NCBI RefSeq assembly: GCF_008274785.1
Contig: NZ_VTPU01000003.1
Coordinates: forward strand, 181,997 to 245,996
From: Halomonas eurihalina
GTDB taxonomy: Bacteria; Pseudomonadota; Gammaproteobacteria; Pseudomonadales; Halomonadaceae
DNA length: 64,000 nucleotides
Reading direction: 5' to 3'
A program made the translations under genes and the position numbers. The notes under the pieces are model-generated. The model saw only the letters and a list, made by a program, of their open reading frames with translations, had not been told where the DNA came from and did not search any database. Shown here piece by piece: positions 1 to 8,919 of the stretch (positions within the stretch are counted from its first letter, which is position 1; each line of letters begins with the position of its first letter).

Positions 1-1563
1 CATCATCATTACGGGCCAAGAGGCCTGAAGCGCTGGTTGCTGACCACCAACCACAAGGAGATCGGTACCCTGTATCTGATCTTCTCGCTGACGATGTTCT
101 TTATCGGCGGCATCTTCGCCATGGTGGTTCGGGCGGAGCTGTTCCAGCCGGGCCTGCAGTTGGTGGAGCCCGAGTTCTTCAACCAGATGACTACCATGCA
201 CGGTCTGATCATGGTGTTCGGTGCTGTCATGCCGGCGTTTGTTGGCCTGGCGAACTGGATGGTACCGCTGCAGATCGGCGCTCCCGACATGGCATTGCCA
301 CGCCTCAACAACTTCAGTTTCTGGCTGCTGCCGGTGGCCTTCGCGTTGCTGCTTTCCACCCTGGTGATGCCGGGGGGCGCTCCCAATTTTGGCTGGACCT
401 TCTATGCGCCGCTTTCGACGACCTATGCGCCGCCGTCCACGACCTTCTTCATCTTCTCGCTGCACCTGGCGGGCATCAGTTCGATCCTCGGCGCGATCAA
501 CATCATCGCGACCATTCTCAACCTGCGGGCTCCGGGCATGCGCATGATGGACATGCCGCTGTTCGTCTGGACCTGGTTGATCACCGCTTTCCTGCTGATT
601 GCCGTGATGCCTGTACTGGCCGGGGTGATCACCATGATGCTGCTGGACATCAATTTCGGCACTAGCTTCTTCAATGCCGCCGGCGGCGGGGATCCCGTGC
701 TCTTCCAGCATCTGTTCTGGTTCTTCGGGCATCCCGAGGTCTACATCATGATCCTGCCGGCCTTCGGCATCGTCTCGGTGATCATTCCGACTTTCGCCCG
801 CAAGCGCCTGTTCGGTTACGCCTCCATGGTCTATGCCACGGCTTCCATCGCGATCCTCTCGTTTCTGGTCTGGGCTCACCATATGTTCGTCGTCGGCCTG
901 CCTCTGGTGGCGGAGCTTTTCTTCATGTACAGCACCATGTTGATCGCGGTGCCTACCGGGGTGAAGGTCTTCAACTGGATCACCACCCTGTTCCGCGGTT
1001 CTCTCACCTTTGAGCCGCCGATGCTGTTTGCCCTGGCCTTTGTGGTGCTGTTCACCATCGGAGGCTTTTCAGGCCTGATGCTGGCCATCTCGCCGGCGGA
1101 TTTCCAGTACCACGACACCTATTTCGTGGTCGCGCACTTCCATTATGTGCTGGTGCCCGGGGCCGTGTTCGCCATCATGGCGGCTGTCTACTACTGGTTG
1201 CCCAAGTGGACCGGCCACTACCCGCATACACGGCTTTCGCAGTGGCATTTCTGGCTGTCGGTGATCGGGGTGAACCTGACCTTCTTCCCCATGCACTTTG
1301 CCGGACTCGCCGGCATGCCTAGGCGAATTCCGGATTACGCCCTGCAGTTCGCCGACTTCAACATGGTCACCAGCATCGGGGCGTTCATCTTCGGGGCCTC
1401 GCAATTGCTCTTCGTGGTCGTGGTGGTGCTCTGCGTGCGTGGCGGCGAGAAGGCGCCGGCCAAGGCCTGGGATGGTGCCGAGGATCTCGAGTGGACGGTT
1501 CCCAGCCCGGCACCGTTGCACACCTTCGAGACACCACCGCACTTCGAGCCGCATCGGCATTGA
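1..1563 (+). CDS. ctaD: Cytochrome c oxidase subunit I (aa3-type), 5' end cut by window
   Basis: Catalytic heme-copper subunit of the terminal oxidase; binds heme a, heme a3 and CuB and reduces O2 to water in the inner membrane while pumping protons. The reading frame is open from base 1 ([12 protein letters not shown]...), so the true start lies upstream; 520 residues are visible, close to full length. Diagnostic motifs are the helix VI HPEVY stretch (His-Tyr crosslink of the CuB site) at about 725-750, and the heme-ligand region [12 protein letters not shown] at about 1108-1150. Many hydrophobic segments fit 12 transmembrane helices. It is followed after 21 bp by the CuB-insertion factor ctaG, so this is the standard oxidase operon; ctaC is expected just upstream, outside the window. 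Confidence 0.97.
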   Translation, partial: HHHYGPRGLKRWLLTTNHKEIGTLYLIFSLTMFFIGGIFAMVVRAELFQPGLQLVEPEFFNQMTTMHGLIMVFGAVMPAFVGLANWMVPLQIGAPDMALPRLNNFSFWLLPVAFALLLSTLVMPGGAPNFGWTFYAPLSTTYAPPSTTFFIFSLHLAGISSILGAINIIATILNLRAPGMRMMDMPLFVWTWLITAFLLIAVMPVLAGVITMMLLDINFGTSFFNAAGGGDPVLFQHLFWFFGHPEVYIMILPAFGIVSVIIPTFARKRLFGYASMVYATASIAILSFLVWAHHMFVVGLPLVAELFFMYSTMLIAVPTGVKVFNWITTLFRGSLTFEPPMLFALAFVVLFTIGGFSGLMLAISPADFQYHDTYFVVAHFHYVLVPGAVFAIMAAVYYWLPKWTGHYPHTRLSQWHFWLSVIGVNLTFFPMHFAGLAGMPRRIPDYALQFADFNMVTSIGAFIFGASQLLFVVVVVLCVRGGEKAPAKAWDGAEDLEWTVPSPAPLHTFETPPHFEPHRH

Positions 1564-1584
1564 TGGCGAAGCCGGGAGGCAGGC

Positions 1585-2172
1585 ATGACAGAGCAGCGTA
1601 CCGACGACACACGCAAGGGCGTCAGACGTACTGTGGCCAGGACCCTGGTAGCGCTGGCCGGGATGTTCGTCTTTGCGTTCGCCCTGGTGCCGCTGTACGA
1701 CGTGTTTTGTCAGGTCACCGGGCTCAACGGCAAGACCTCGAACCAGGCCGAGGCACTGGTTCATGAGGACGCCGACGAAGGCCGGATGGTGACCATGCAG
1801 TTCATCACCCGAGGCAGCCCCGGCTTGCCATGGGCGCTGGAAGCGCATACCCGACAGGTTCGCGTGCATCCGGGGCAGAGCTCCGAAGTCGAGTTCACGT
1901 TCGAGAACTTGGGCGATGAGATCAGCGTGGCCCGGGCGGTGCCCAGCGTGACGCCCTCCGAAGCATCGCTGCATCTTCGCAAGCTGGCGTGTTTCTGCTT
2001 CCAGAATCAACGCCTGGCACCGGGCGAGCGTTTCGAAGCGCCCCTGGTTTTCCAGTTGACGCGCGACCTGCCGGACGACATCCAGACGGTCACGCTGGTC
2101 TATACCTTGTATCGGCAGGACGCGGCACCGTCCCCGGGGAGCGGGAAACAGGTGCAGGGAGGTGACGCATGA
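1585..2172 (+). CDS. ctaG: Cytochrome c oxidase assembly protein CtaG/Cox11
   Basis: Copper chaperone that delivers CuB to subunit I from the periplasmic face. 195 residues, usual for the family. One N-terminal membrane anchor (about residues 17-37) is followed by the conserved stretch VPLYDVFCQVTGLNGKT and a beta-sandwich domain. The copper-binding CFCF motif is present (Cys136 and Cys138), and Cys42 lies just after the anchor as in Cox11. The stop codon overlaps the ctaE start (ATGA at 2169), indicating translational coupling. Family assignment is secure. Confidence 0.96.
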   Translation: MTEQRTDDTRKGVRRTVARTLVALAGMFVFAFALVPLYDVFCQVTGLNGKTSNQAEALVHEDADEGRMVTMQFITRGSPGLPWALEAHTRQVRVHPGQSSEVEFTFENLGDEISVARAVPSVTPSEASLHLRKLACFCFQNQRLAPGERFEAPLVFQLTRDLPDDIQTVTLVYTLYRQDAAPSPGSGKQVQGGDA

Positions 2173-3032
2173 GTGGTGGCAGCTATTACGTACCCGCATC
2201 GAGCAAGTGGCCGGCGCTTGGTTCCCTGGCGCTGGGGGTCATGATGGTCGGCACCGGCATGGTGCTGGTGCATGGCAATTCGGGGATGCCGGTCATGGTG
2301 ATAGGCCTGATCGGGATACTGGCAGTGATGGCGCTGTGGTTCCGAGATGTCATCCACGAATCCCGCAAAGGGCTCTACGATGCCCAGATGGACCGTTCCT
2401 TCCGCTGGGGGATGGGCTGGTTCATCTTCTCAGAGGTCATGTTCTTCGCCGCTTTCTTCGGCGCGCTGTTCTATATCCGCACCTTTGCGTTGCCGTGGCT
2501 GGATGGCGAAGGGGCCAAGGGAGTCGCCGCGTTGCTGTGGCCTGACTTCACGGCCTCCTGGCCGTTGCTCGAGCCACCGGATGCGGCCATTCAGGGGCCG
2601 CACCAGACTTTCAGCCCCTGGCACTTGCCGCTGGTCAACACCCTGATCCTGGTGGGTTCTAGCATCACCTTGACGGTGGCGCACGAGGGCCTGAAGGAAG
2701 GACGGCGCACTACGGCGCGCCACTGGTTGACGCTGACCGTGCTGCTGGGGCTGTGCTTCATCGCGATTCAGGGCATCGAGTATCGGGAGGCCTATGTCCA
2801 TTACGGCATCACCCTGCAGGCGGGCATCTACGGCGCGACCTTCTTCCTGCTGACGGGCTTTCATGGCGCCCATGTGATTGTTGGCACCCTGATTCTGATC
2901 GCCATTCTGGTACGGGTCTGGAAAGGGCATTTCTCCGAGGACGATCATTTCGGCTTCGAGGCGGCGGCCTGGTACTGGCACTTCGTCGACGTGGTGTGGA
3001 TTGGGCTTTTCACCTTCGTCTATGTCTTCTGA
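2169..3032 (+). CDS. ctaE: Cytochrome c oxidase subunit III
   Basis: Membrane subunit of the aa3 oxidase that stabilises subunit I and its proton uptake. 287 residues with seven predicted hydrophobic segments. Recognisable family stretches are RDVIHESRKGLYDAQMDR, the W-F-SEVMFFAAFFGALF helix, GIEYREAY, GFHGAHVIVGT and the C-terminal WYWHFVDVVWIGLF signature, which ends the protein as usual. The start overlaps ctaG by 4 bp and has a strong Shine-Dalgarno (GGGAGGTG, 5 nt spacer). The next gene in the operon direction is SURF1, with a reversed small gene between. Confidence 0.96.
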   Translation: MSGGSYYVPASSKWPALGSLALGVMMVGTGMVLVHGNSGMPVMVIGLIGILAVMALWFRDVIHESRKGLYDAQMDRSFRWGMGWFIFSEVMFFAAFFGALFYIRTFALPWLDGEGAKGVAALLWPDFTASWPLLEPPDAAIQGPHQTFSPWHLPLVNTLILVGSSITLTVAHEGLKEGRRTTARHWLTLTVLLGLCFIAIQGIEYREAYVHYGITLQAGIYGATFFLLTGFHGAHVIVGTLILIAILVRVWKGHFSEDDHFGFEAAAWYWHFVDVVWIGLFTFVYVF

Positions 3033-3050
3033 GTCCGGGGGCTATTGGCC

Positions 3051-3245
3051 TCAGCCACCGAGGCCACCGGCATAAAAGCCGTACAGAAGCAGGACCAGCA
3101 GCAGAGCGGCCAGACCGACACGCAGCTTGAGGGAAATGAGCACGCGCCGCGAACGGCCACCATCCTTGAGCAAGAAGCCGGCACCAGCGGCGAGGCTCGC
3201 GACCATGGCAACGAATACGAGGGCAATCAGGACCTTGAGAAGCAT
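3051..3245 (-). CDS. DUF2909 twin-transmembrane protein
   Basis: Small membrane protein of 64 residues found beside oxidase subunit III in related bacteria; its function is not known. Two hydrophobic segments (about residues 1-22 and 42-60) flank a short basic loop, matching the DUF2909 layout. I chose the start at 3245 because GGAG lies 6 nt upstream; an ATG at 3257 (68 residues, GGAG 9 nt upstream) is also possible. It is transcribed against the surrounding operon, and its start codon shares the CATG at 3243-3246 with the likely SURF1 start, so its promoter must lie inside SURF1. A role in oxidase biogenesis is inferred from location only. Confidence 0.8.
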   Translation of the reverse strand: MLLKVLIALVFVAMVASLAAGAGFLLKDGGRSRRVLISLKLRVGLAALLLVLLLYGFYAGGLGG

Positions 3246-3981
3246 GTCGGACTCCATGACGAGGGTCTCCACTGGGAGGCGCTCCAGCCGTCGCCTGGTG
3301 CTGTGGTTCGGATTCTGGGCCTGCCTGGTGGTTCTCGGGCTCGGACTCGGACTATGGCAGTGGGAGCGTGCCGCCGACAAGCGCGAGTTGTTGGCGCGTT
3401 ACGATGCAGCACCACAGTTGGTGGCTCCCGAGTCCACTCCGCCCAATGGTGCACGGATCAGCGTGTTGGGAGAGTACCTGGTGGAGGAAACCCTGTTTCT
3501 CGACAACCGTATTCATGCCGACCGACTCGGCGTGGCAGCCTTGACCCCGCTGCGTGGCGAGGACGGCCGCCTGTGGCTGGTGGAGCGGGGATTCCTGCCC
3601 ACCGGGCCGAGTCGCGACACGCCACGGGTGTCGACGCCGGAGGGGCGAGTCACGGTGGGGGGGCGCTGGCAGGTAGCCGGGGATTCGGCACCGCTCTTCG
3701 GGCCTAATCGTGAAGGCAAGCGTCTGCAGCGCATCGCGCTCGACGCTTGGGAGGGCCTGGATGGTTTTGCCCATGACGGTTGGCTGCATCAGGAGAAAGG
3801 TGGGGGCCACTTGACCTCCTGGTGGCAGCCCAATGTGTTGCCGCCGTCGCGCCATCTTGGTTATGCCGCTCAATGGTGGGGGCTGGCGCTGACGGCACTG
3901 ATAGTGATGGTTGTCGGTGCCCGTCGGCTGAACCGCGATCGACGTCGAGACACGCCCGATGACAAGGAGACTCGCTCATGA
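3244..3981 (+). CDS. SURF1 family cytochrome oxidase biogenesis protein
   Basis: Inner-membrane factor thought to assist heme a delivery into subunit I. The protein has the family layout: an N-terminal membrane helix followed by LGLWQWERAADK, a soluble domain with LGEYLVEETLFLDNR and LWLVERGFLP, and a second helix near the C-terminus after RHLGYAAQWWGLALTAL. Starts at 3244 (245 residues) or 3256 are plausible; the frame is open further upstream to 3127, but that extension is hydrophilic and antisense to DUF2909, so I do not use it. The stop overlaps the next gene by 4 bp (ATGA at 3978). Confidence 0.88.
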   Translation: MSDSMTRVSTGRRSSRRLVLWFGFWACLVVLGLGLGLWQWERAADKRELLARYDAAPQLVAPESTPPNGARISVLGEYLVEETLFLDNRIHADRLGVAALTPLRGEDGRLWLVERGFLPTGPSRDTPRVSTPEGRVTVGGRWQVAGDSAPLFGPNREGKRLQRIALDAWEGLDGFAHDGWLHQEKGGGHLTSWWQPNVLPPSRHLGYAAQWWGLALTALIVMVVGARRLNRDRRRDTPDDKETRS

Positions 3982-4514
3982 CCGAAGCCCGTATCGCCCA
4001 CTCCCGGCTCAAACTGCTGGCGTTGTTCGCCGTGTTCGGTCTGCCCATGGCGATGGCCTGGGGCATGGTCGAGTGGCGATTGGGTATACCCGACGAACGT
4101 ACCGCCCATGGCTCTTTGCATCCCGACCTGCCCCAGTTGGCCGACTGGCCGCTGGGCCAGGTGGCAAAGGAGGGCGCCGACGATTGGTTGATGGCCTTCG
4201 ACTGTGCGAGCGATTGCTCCGCATCGGCAGACCGCTGGTGGCGGGTGCATCGTGCCCTGGGGCGTGATGCCCACCGGGTCAGTCGGCTGCGTATCGGCGG
4301 GACGGAGAGCAAGGCTCTGCCCGGGGAATCGGTCGTGACATGGCAAGCTGCGCCGGACTGGCGGGAACCCGGCGCTCTCTGGATTATCGACCCCGAAGGG
4401 CGGGCGGTGCTGAGCTACGGCGAGGGTGTCGAGGCGTCGAATGTATTGGAGGACATCGAACGCTTGCTGAAGCTGAATCCCGAGCCACCTCTGGCGCGCC
4501 TGCACGACGAGTGA
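3978..4514 (+). CDS. SCO-like membrane-anchored protein of the oxidase operon (CX3C)
   Basis: 178 residues: one N-terminal membrane anchor (about residues 12-30), then a soluble domain. Cys76 and Cys80 form a CX3C motif at the position expected for a thioredoxin-fold SCO-type copper chaperone, followed by a helix-like segment. The C-terminal part (ALWIIDPEGRAVLSYGEGV then a helix) resembles the last strands of SCO proteins. The distal histidine usually found before the LIDP strand is not visible. It sits between SURF1 and ctaA, where pseudomonads carry a similar uncharacterised gene. CuA/CuB assembly or thiol reduction is my inference; the SCO relationship is by eye and not proven. Confidence 0.75.
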   Translation: MTEARIAHSRLKLLALFAVFGLPMAMAWGMVEWRLGIPDERTAHGSLHPDLPQLADWPLGQVAKEGADDWLMAFDCASDCSASADRWWRVHRALGRDAHRVSRLRIGGTESKALPGESVVTWQAAPDWREPGALWIIDPEGRAVLSYGEGVEASNVLEDIERLLKLNPEPPLARLHDE

Positions 4515-4529
4515 TGGGAGGGCTGGCGG

Positions 4530-5591
4530 ATGCATATGCGAGATCGGCAATACCGGGCCAGGTTGAACGGGCTACGTTGGCTGAGCCTGCTGGGAGTGCT
4601 GCTTGCTGCCTTGGTGGTGCTGGCTGGCGCCTGGACCCGGTTGGTGGACGCTGGCCTGGGGTGCCCGGACTGGCCCGGCTGCTATGGGCAATGGGTCGTG
4701 CCGGACCAGGGGCGCGCGCTGGCGCATTCCCCCGATGTTCCGCTTGATGTGTCCAAGGCGTGGATGGAAATGATGCATCGCTACCTGGCTTCGTCGCTGG
4801 GATTGCTGGCCATCGCCGTGGTGATGCTGGGCCGACGCTTGAGGCATCATGAAGGGTATCCATGGCGACTCTCGCTGGGGCTGCTGATGTTGATCCTCGT
4901 CCAGGGTGCCTTCGGAGCGTTCACCGTGACGCTGCGCTTGTGGCCCCAGGTGGTGACCCTGCACCTGCTGGGCGGCATGGCGGTGATGGGAAGCTTCCTG
5001 TGGCTGTATCTGCGCTGTCGACGCCTGGCGATGCCAGGAATGCCGCGACAGCGGCCGCGCCGTTTGACCCCGTTATGGGGGCTGGCGCTGGGCCTGTTGG
5101 TGCTGCAATTGGGGCTGGGTGGCTGGACCTCGAGCAATTATGCTGGCCTCGCCTGCCAAGGCTTTCCCACCTGCAATGCCCAGTGGTGGCCGAGCATGGA
5201 TTGGGGGGAAGGCTTCCACCTGACCCAGACGGTGGGGCCCAACTACCTGCATGGACAACTGCATGGCGAGGCGCGCAGCGCGATCCAGGTCGGACATCGC
5301 TTGGGTGGGGTGGCGCTGTTCCTGTGCCTGCTGGGGCTCGGCCTGCGTCACCGTCGTGATCGTGGAATGTCGGTCTGGCTCGGGGCGATGGGCGGTGCTT
5401 GTCTGCTGCAGGCGGCCCTGGGCGCCGCCAATGTTCTGTTCTGGTTGCCGCTCTGGCTGGCCTTGTTGCATACGGCGGGTGCGGCCGTGCTGGTGGTAGC
5501 GACGCTACTGGCGGTCTGGCACTGGCGATGGGGGCAGGCCGTGCCTCGTTCATCGCCATCGGTGATGGCAAGGGAGCTGATGCATGCATGA
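4530..5591 (+). CDS. ctaA: Heme A synthase (COX15/CtaA family)
   Basis: Converts heme O to heme A by oxidising the C8 methyl group, the last step of the oxidase cofactor pathway. 353 residues with about eight membrane helices in two repeated halves. Both halves carry the cysteine-pair loop (GLGCPDWPGCYGQW and GLACQGFPTCNAQW), and the four expected histidines are in MMHRY, LHLLGGM, VGHRLGG and LLHTAG. A GGAGG Shine-Dalgarno lies 8 nt before the ATG at 4530. The 3' end overlaps ctaB by 8 bp, so the two heme-modifying enzymes are translationally coupled. Confidence 0.95.
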   Translation: MHMRDRQYRARLNGLRWLSLLGVLLAALVVLAGAWTRLVDAGLGCPDWPGCYGQWVVPDQGRALAHSPDVPLDVSKAWMEMMHRYLASSLGLLAIAVVMLGRRLRHHEGYPWRLSLGLLMLILVQGAFGAFTVTLRLWPQVVTLHLLGGMAVMGSFLWLYLRCRRLAMPGMPRQRPRRLTPLWGLALGLLVLQLGLGGWTSSNYAGLACQGFPTCNAQWWPSMDWGEGFHLTQTVGPNYLHGQLHGEARSAIQVGHRLGGVALFLCLLGLGLRHRRDRGMSVWLGAMGGACLLQAALGAANVLFWLPLWLALLHTAGAAVLVVATLLAVWHWRWGQAVPRSSPSVMARELMHA

Positions 5592-6489
5592 CGCCCGGTC
5601 GATGCCCCAGGAAGCGCCCATGCCGCTATGGCGCGATCTCGCGACCCTCGGCAAGCCGCGTGTGGTGTTGGTGATGCTGGTCTGCAGCCTGGTGGGCATG
5701 CTGCTGGCCCGACCGGTGCCACCGCTGGACAAGATGGTGCTGGGGTTGGTGGGTATCGGACTCGCCGCCAGCGGTGCAGCGGCGTTCAATCATGTCGTGG
5801 ACCGTCGCCTGGATGCGATGATGCTGCGCACGGCGTCTCGCCCCTTGGCGACGAGGCGGTTGTCGATACCGCTGGCCCTGGGCTGGGCAAGCCTGTTGTC
5901 GGTGGTGGGGATCGGGGTGTTGTACAGTGGCGTAAACGCCTTGACGGCCTGGCTCACCTTCGGCTCATTGATCGGCTATGCCCTGATCTATACCGCCTTT
6001 CTCAAGCGCGCCACGCCTCAGAACATCGTGATTGGTGGCGTGGCCGGCGCCGCTCCGCCACTGCTGGGCTGGACGTCGGTGAGTGACCAGCTCGGGCCCG
6101 AGCCGCTGCTGCTGGTGTTGATCGTCTTCGCCTGGACGCCGCCGCATTTCTGGGCCCTGGCCATCCACAAGCGCGAGGAATACGAGCGGGCCGGGGTCCC
6201 GATGCTGCCGGTGACCCACGGCGAGGCCTTCACGCGGCTGCAGGTATGGCTCTATGGCTGGTTGACGGTCGCGGTGACGCTATTGCCCTTTGTCATCGGC
6301 ATGAGCGGCTGGCTTTACCTGGCGGGCGTGACGGCGCTGAACGTGCGCTTCATGTGGTGGAACGGGAAGGTCTGGCGGGGGCGGGATCCGAAGGCGCCGC
6401 TCGCGGCCTTCTGGTTTTCCATTCGCTATATTCTTGGTGTTTTCGTCGTTTTGCTGGTGGACAGCTACGCCACGCTTTGGTGGCTATGA
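5584..6489 (+). CDS. ctaB: Protoheme IX farnesyltransferase (heme O synthase)
   Basis: UbiA-superfamily membrane enzyme that adds a farnesyl group to heme B to give heme O, the substrate of CtaA. 301 residues with multiple membrane helices. The aspartate-rich Mg2+/diphosphate motif NHVVDRRLDAMMLRT and the family stretches RTASRPL, YTAFLKR and WTPPHFWALAIHKREEY are present. It ends the oxidase operon: a perfect 12-bp hairpin follows, then a convergent transporter gene. In pseudomonads a classical SCO/SenC gene often follows ctaB; none is seen here. Confidence 0.95.
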   Translation: MHDARSMPQEAPMPLWRDLATLGKPRVVLVMLVCSLVGMLLARPVPPLDKMVLGLVGIGLAASGAAAFNHVVDRRLDAMMLRTASRPLATRRLSIPLALGWASLLSVVGIGVLYSGVNALTAWLTFGSLIGYALIYTAFLKRATPQNIVIGGVAGAAPPLLGWTSVSDQLGPEPLLLVLIVFAWTPPHFWALAIHKREEYERAGVPMLPVTHGEAFTRLQVWLYGWLTVAVTLLPFVIGMSGWLYLAGVTALNVRFMWWNGKVWRGRDPKAPLAAFWFSIRYILGVFVVLLVDSYATLWWL

Positions 6490-6491
6490 AA

Positions 6492-6520
6492 GGCGGCGGT
6501 GGAGGGCATCCACCGCCGCC
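6492..6520. terminator. Perfect hairpin between convergent ctaB and SLC13 genes
   Basis: Twelve-base stem GGCGGCGGTGGA / TCCACCGCCGCC with a 5-nt loop, placed 2 bp after the ctaB stop and 4 bp before the stop of the convergent transporter gene. There is no T-run on either side, so it may be a weak intrinsic terminator or 3'-end stabiliser serving both genes. Confidence 0.6.
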
Positions 6521-6524
6521 GGGA

Positions 6525-7970
6525 TCACCAGAACAGCTTCAGCAGCGGATAGGCCAGCAGGGTGACCAGCACCGTGCCGGCCAGGTTGAGAACGAAGCCA
6601 GCGCGAATCATCGACTGGATCTTCATGTGCCCGGTAGCAAACACGATGGCATTGGGAGGTGTGGCGACCGGCATCATGAAGGCGCAGCTCGCGGCGATGG
6701 CGGCCGGCACGGTGATCAGCAATGGCGAGATATCCAGCGACAGCGCCAGGGCGCCGAGCAGTGGCAGGAAGGCGGCGGCGGTGGCGGTGTTGGAAGTCAC
6801 CTCAGTAAGAAAAATGATCACCAGAACCACGACGCCGATAAGTGCCAGTATCGGGAAAACGCCAAAGACACCGAGGCGCTCGGCGATCCATTCGGCGAGC
6901 CCCGAGCGGCTGATGGCGCCGGCCAGCGCCAGACCGCCACCGAACAGCAGCAGAATGCCCCATGGCAGGCCCTGGGCATCTTCCCAGTGCATCAGGCGGC
7001 GGCCTTGTTCATTGCCGGAAGGGAGCAGGAACAAAAGGATGCCGGCAGCGATGGCGATGCCGGTATCCGATAGCCAGTCGAGCCCATGCTGATTGAGCAG
7101 CGGACGGACGATCCAGGCCAGGGCGGCCAACAGGAAAATCAAGCCAACCCGGCGCTCGGCAGATGACATGGCGCCGAGCTTCGCCAGTTCGCGATCGACC
7201 ATGGCGGCGCCATCCTGACTGGTCTCGAGGGCGAAGCCGCGGCGCGTCAGCCACCACCATGCGCAGACCATCATGGCGAGACTGATCGGCAATCCCACCA
7301 GCATCCATTGCGCGAAGCCCAGATCGATGCCGCGACTGTCGGCCAGGTAACCGGCCAGCAAGGCATTGGGAGGCGTGCCGATCAAGGTGGCAACGCCGCC
7401 GATGCTAGCGGAGTAGGCGATGGCCAGCAGCAGAGCGGTTGCATAGCGACGCAATTCCTCGGGATCGCTGTCGTCGAGCAGGCTGACCACCGACATGCCG
7501 ATGGGGAGCATCATGATGGCGGTGGCGGTATTCGACACCCACATGCTGAGAAAGCCGGTGGCGATCATGAAACCGCCGATCTGTCGCCGCGGACGCTGTC
7601 CCACGACCTTCAGAACATGCAGGGCGATGCGCCGGTGCAGGTCCCAGCGCTGCATGGCGATGCCCAGCAGAAAGCCCCCCAGGAAGAGATAGATGATGGG
7701 GTTGGCGTAGCTCACCGCCGTGTCGCTCATGCCTTCGATGCCGAGTGCCGGCACCAGCACTAGCGGTAACAGGGAGGTGGCAGGAATGGGAATGGCTTCG
7801 GTCGACCACCAAGTGGCCATCAGCAGCGCCAGTCCGACACAGGCCCAGGCGGGGTCCGTCATGCCGGCCGGGGCGGGTAACAGCCACGTCAAGATCAGCC
7901 AGAGTGGGCCGAGCCACAGGCCGATACGTGAAGCGAGGGAAGGAGGCGCAGAAGCGGAGCTCGAGGACAT
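6525..7970 (-). CDS. SLC13/DASS family anion:Na+ symporter
   Basis: Inner-membrane secondary transporter, probably for di- or tricarboxylates (or sulfate) with sodium. 481 residues and about 12 hydrophobic segments. Two inverted-repeat halves each carry the family's SNT motif that helps form the sodium and carboxylate sites (VSNTATAIMMLPIG in the first half, TSNTATAAAFLPLLG in the second), with the typical GTPPNA and ATPPNA loops nearby. Substrate cannot be read from sequence. It is monocistronic, convergent with ctaB, and no obvious partner gene indicates the substrate. Confidence 0.88.
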   Translation of the reverse strand: MSSSSASAPPSLASRIGLWLGPLWLILTWLLPAPAGMTDPAWACVGLALLMATWWSTEAIPIPATSLLPLVLVPALGIEGMSDTAVSYANPIIYLFLGGFLLGIAMQRWDLHRRIALHVLKVVGQRPRRQIGGFMIATGFLSMWVSNTATAIMMLPIGMSVVSLLDDSDPEELRRYATALLLAIAYSASIGGVATLIGTPPNALLAGYLADSRGIDLGFAQWMLVGLPISLAMMVCAWWWLTRRGFALETSQDGAAMVDRELAKLGAMSSAERRVGLIFLLAALAWIVRPLLNQHGLDWLSDTGIAIAAGILLFLLPSGNEQGRRLMHWEDAQGLPWGILLLFGGGLALAGAISRSGLAEWIAERLGVFGVFPILALIGVVVLVIIFLTEVTSNTATAAAFLPLLGALALSLDISPLLITVPAAIAASCAFMMPVATPPNAIVFATGHMKIQSMIRAGFVLNLAGTVLVTLLAYPLLKLFW

Positions 7971-8099
7971 GATCTCTCCTTGGTCATCGTGACAGACGTC
8001 TGATGATGCGACGTTCGGAAGGGGATTCTAGCCGAGCGCTCGCCGCTGTGCAGCGAATGCGAAGACTTGTCTCGCGTCTCGATAGGAGAGCTCGATGAC

Positions 8100-8129
8100 T
8101 TGGGCCGACTACCCCGGCCGGTATAGAAT
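8100..8129 (+). promoter_or_regulatory. Candidate sigma70 promoter for the DUF2489 gene
   Basis: A TAGAAT box at 8124-8129 (five of six to TATAAT) lies about 40 bp before the ATG at 8171. The -35 region (TTGGGC at 8100) is poor, and inverted GGCCG/CGGCC sits between the boxes. Assigned by eye only. Confidence 0.3.
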
Positions 8130-8170
8130 ACCGCCCGCCCCAAGTTATACGCCGACAGGAAACGAGATTA

Positions 8171-8638
8171 ATGTCCACCACTACCGCCTTGATCCTGATG
8201 GGCCTTGGCCTGGCCATCGTGGCAGCCCTTGGCGCTTACGCCTATGTTCTATGGCGGGAAGTCCGTCGTCGGCAAGCATTTCGCGAGGAAGAATTACGTC
8301 GGGCACACGACAACTGCCTGGAGAATCTCGAGCTGGTGGCCAATGCCTTGCAGCAGGGGCAGGTCGATATTACCGAAGGCGCCTGGCGCTGCAGAGCGTT
8401 GCTGGACATCCTCGATCCAACACTGGTTTCGCGGCCGGAATTCCGCGCATTTGCCGAGGTTCATGAGCGTACTCGCCATTTGCACACGCATTCGGCGCGG
8501 CAGGCTCTGACCCCCAAGGCGCGGTTTCAGGAAGATCGCGAACGCATTAACGTGGAGGACGAGTGGCGTGATGAGGTCATTAAAGCAGCCTCGTCCGCCC
8601 TGGTGTTTCGACGCGGCTGGCCGGATTCTTTGCATTGA
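8171..8638 (+). CDS. DUF2489 domain-containing protein
   Basis: 155 residues with one N-terminal membrane helix (about 5-27) and a cytosolic helical domain. The stretch CLENLELVANALQQGQVDITEGAWRCRALLD and the later histidine-rich FAEVHERTRHLHTHSARQAL match the DUF2489 family seen in gammaproteobacteria; its function is not known. It stands alone, divergent from the SLC13 gene and about 280 bp before the OmpA-like lipoprotein, so no operon context helps. Confidence 0.82.
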   Translation: MSTTTALILMGLGLAIVAALGAYAYVLWREVRRRQAFREEELRRAHDNCLENLELVANALQQGQVDITEGAWRCRALLDILDPTLVSRPEFRAFAEVHERTRHLHTHSARQALTPKARFQEDRERINVEDEWRDEVIKAASSALVFRRGWPDSLH

Positions 8639-8919
8639 TTTGAATGACCTAAACAAAACAATGTATTACACTTTCCCATGCGTTTTTCGATTGAAAGGTG
8701 ACTCAGTCTCCGGCAAGCTGCTAATCGCGACGTAGATGACTGATAAGTGGATGGAGTCCCGGTCATCACGCGCCGTTGATTGGCCGAGATCGCGATTTCG
8801 TGCTTTCTTGGTCGGTGTGGGCGGACAAGATCCGTCTCCGGTTGGCCATACCATCGGACTCGCTGGATGGCTAAGCCCTATGCTGGCCCCGCTAGATTTG
8901 TGTCAAGAAGGAGTCTTAC

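Noticed and set aside
3127..3243. N-terminal extension of SURF1
   Set aside because: The frame is open, but the added residues are hydrophilic, unlike SURF1 N-termini, and fully antisense to DUF2909; starts at 3244/3256 fit the family.
6524..7970. Part of the oxidase operon on the opposite strand
   Set aside because: The SLC13 gene is convergent and separated by a perfect hairpin; no functional link to heme or copper was seen.
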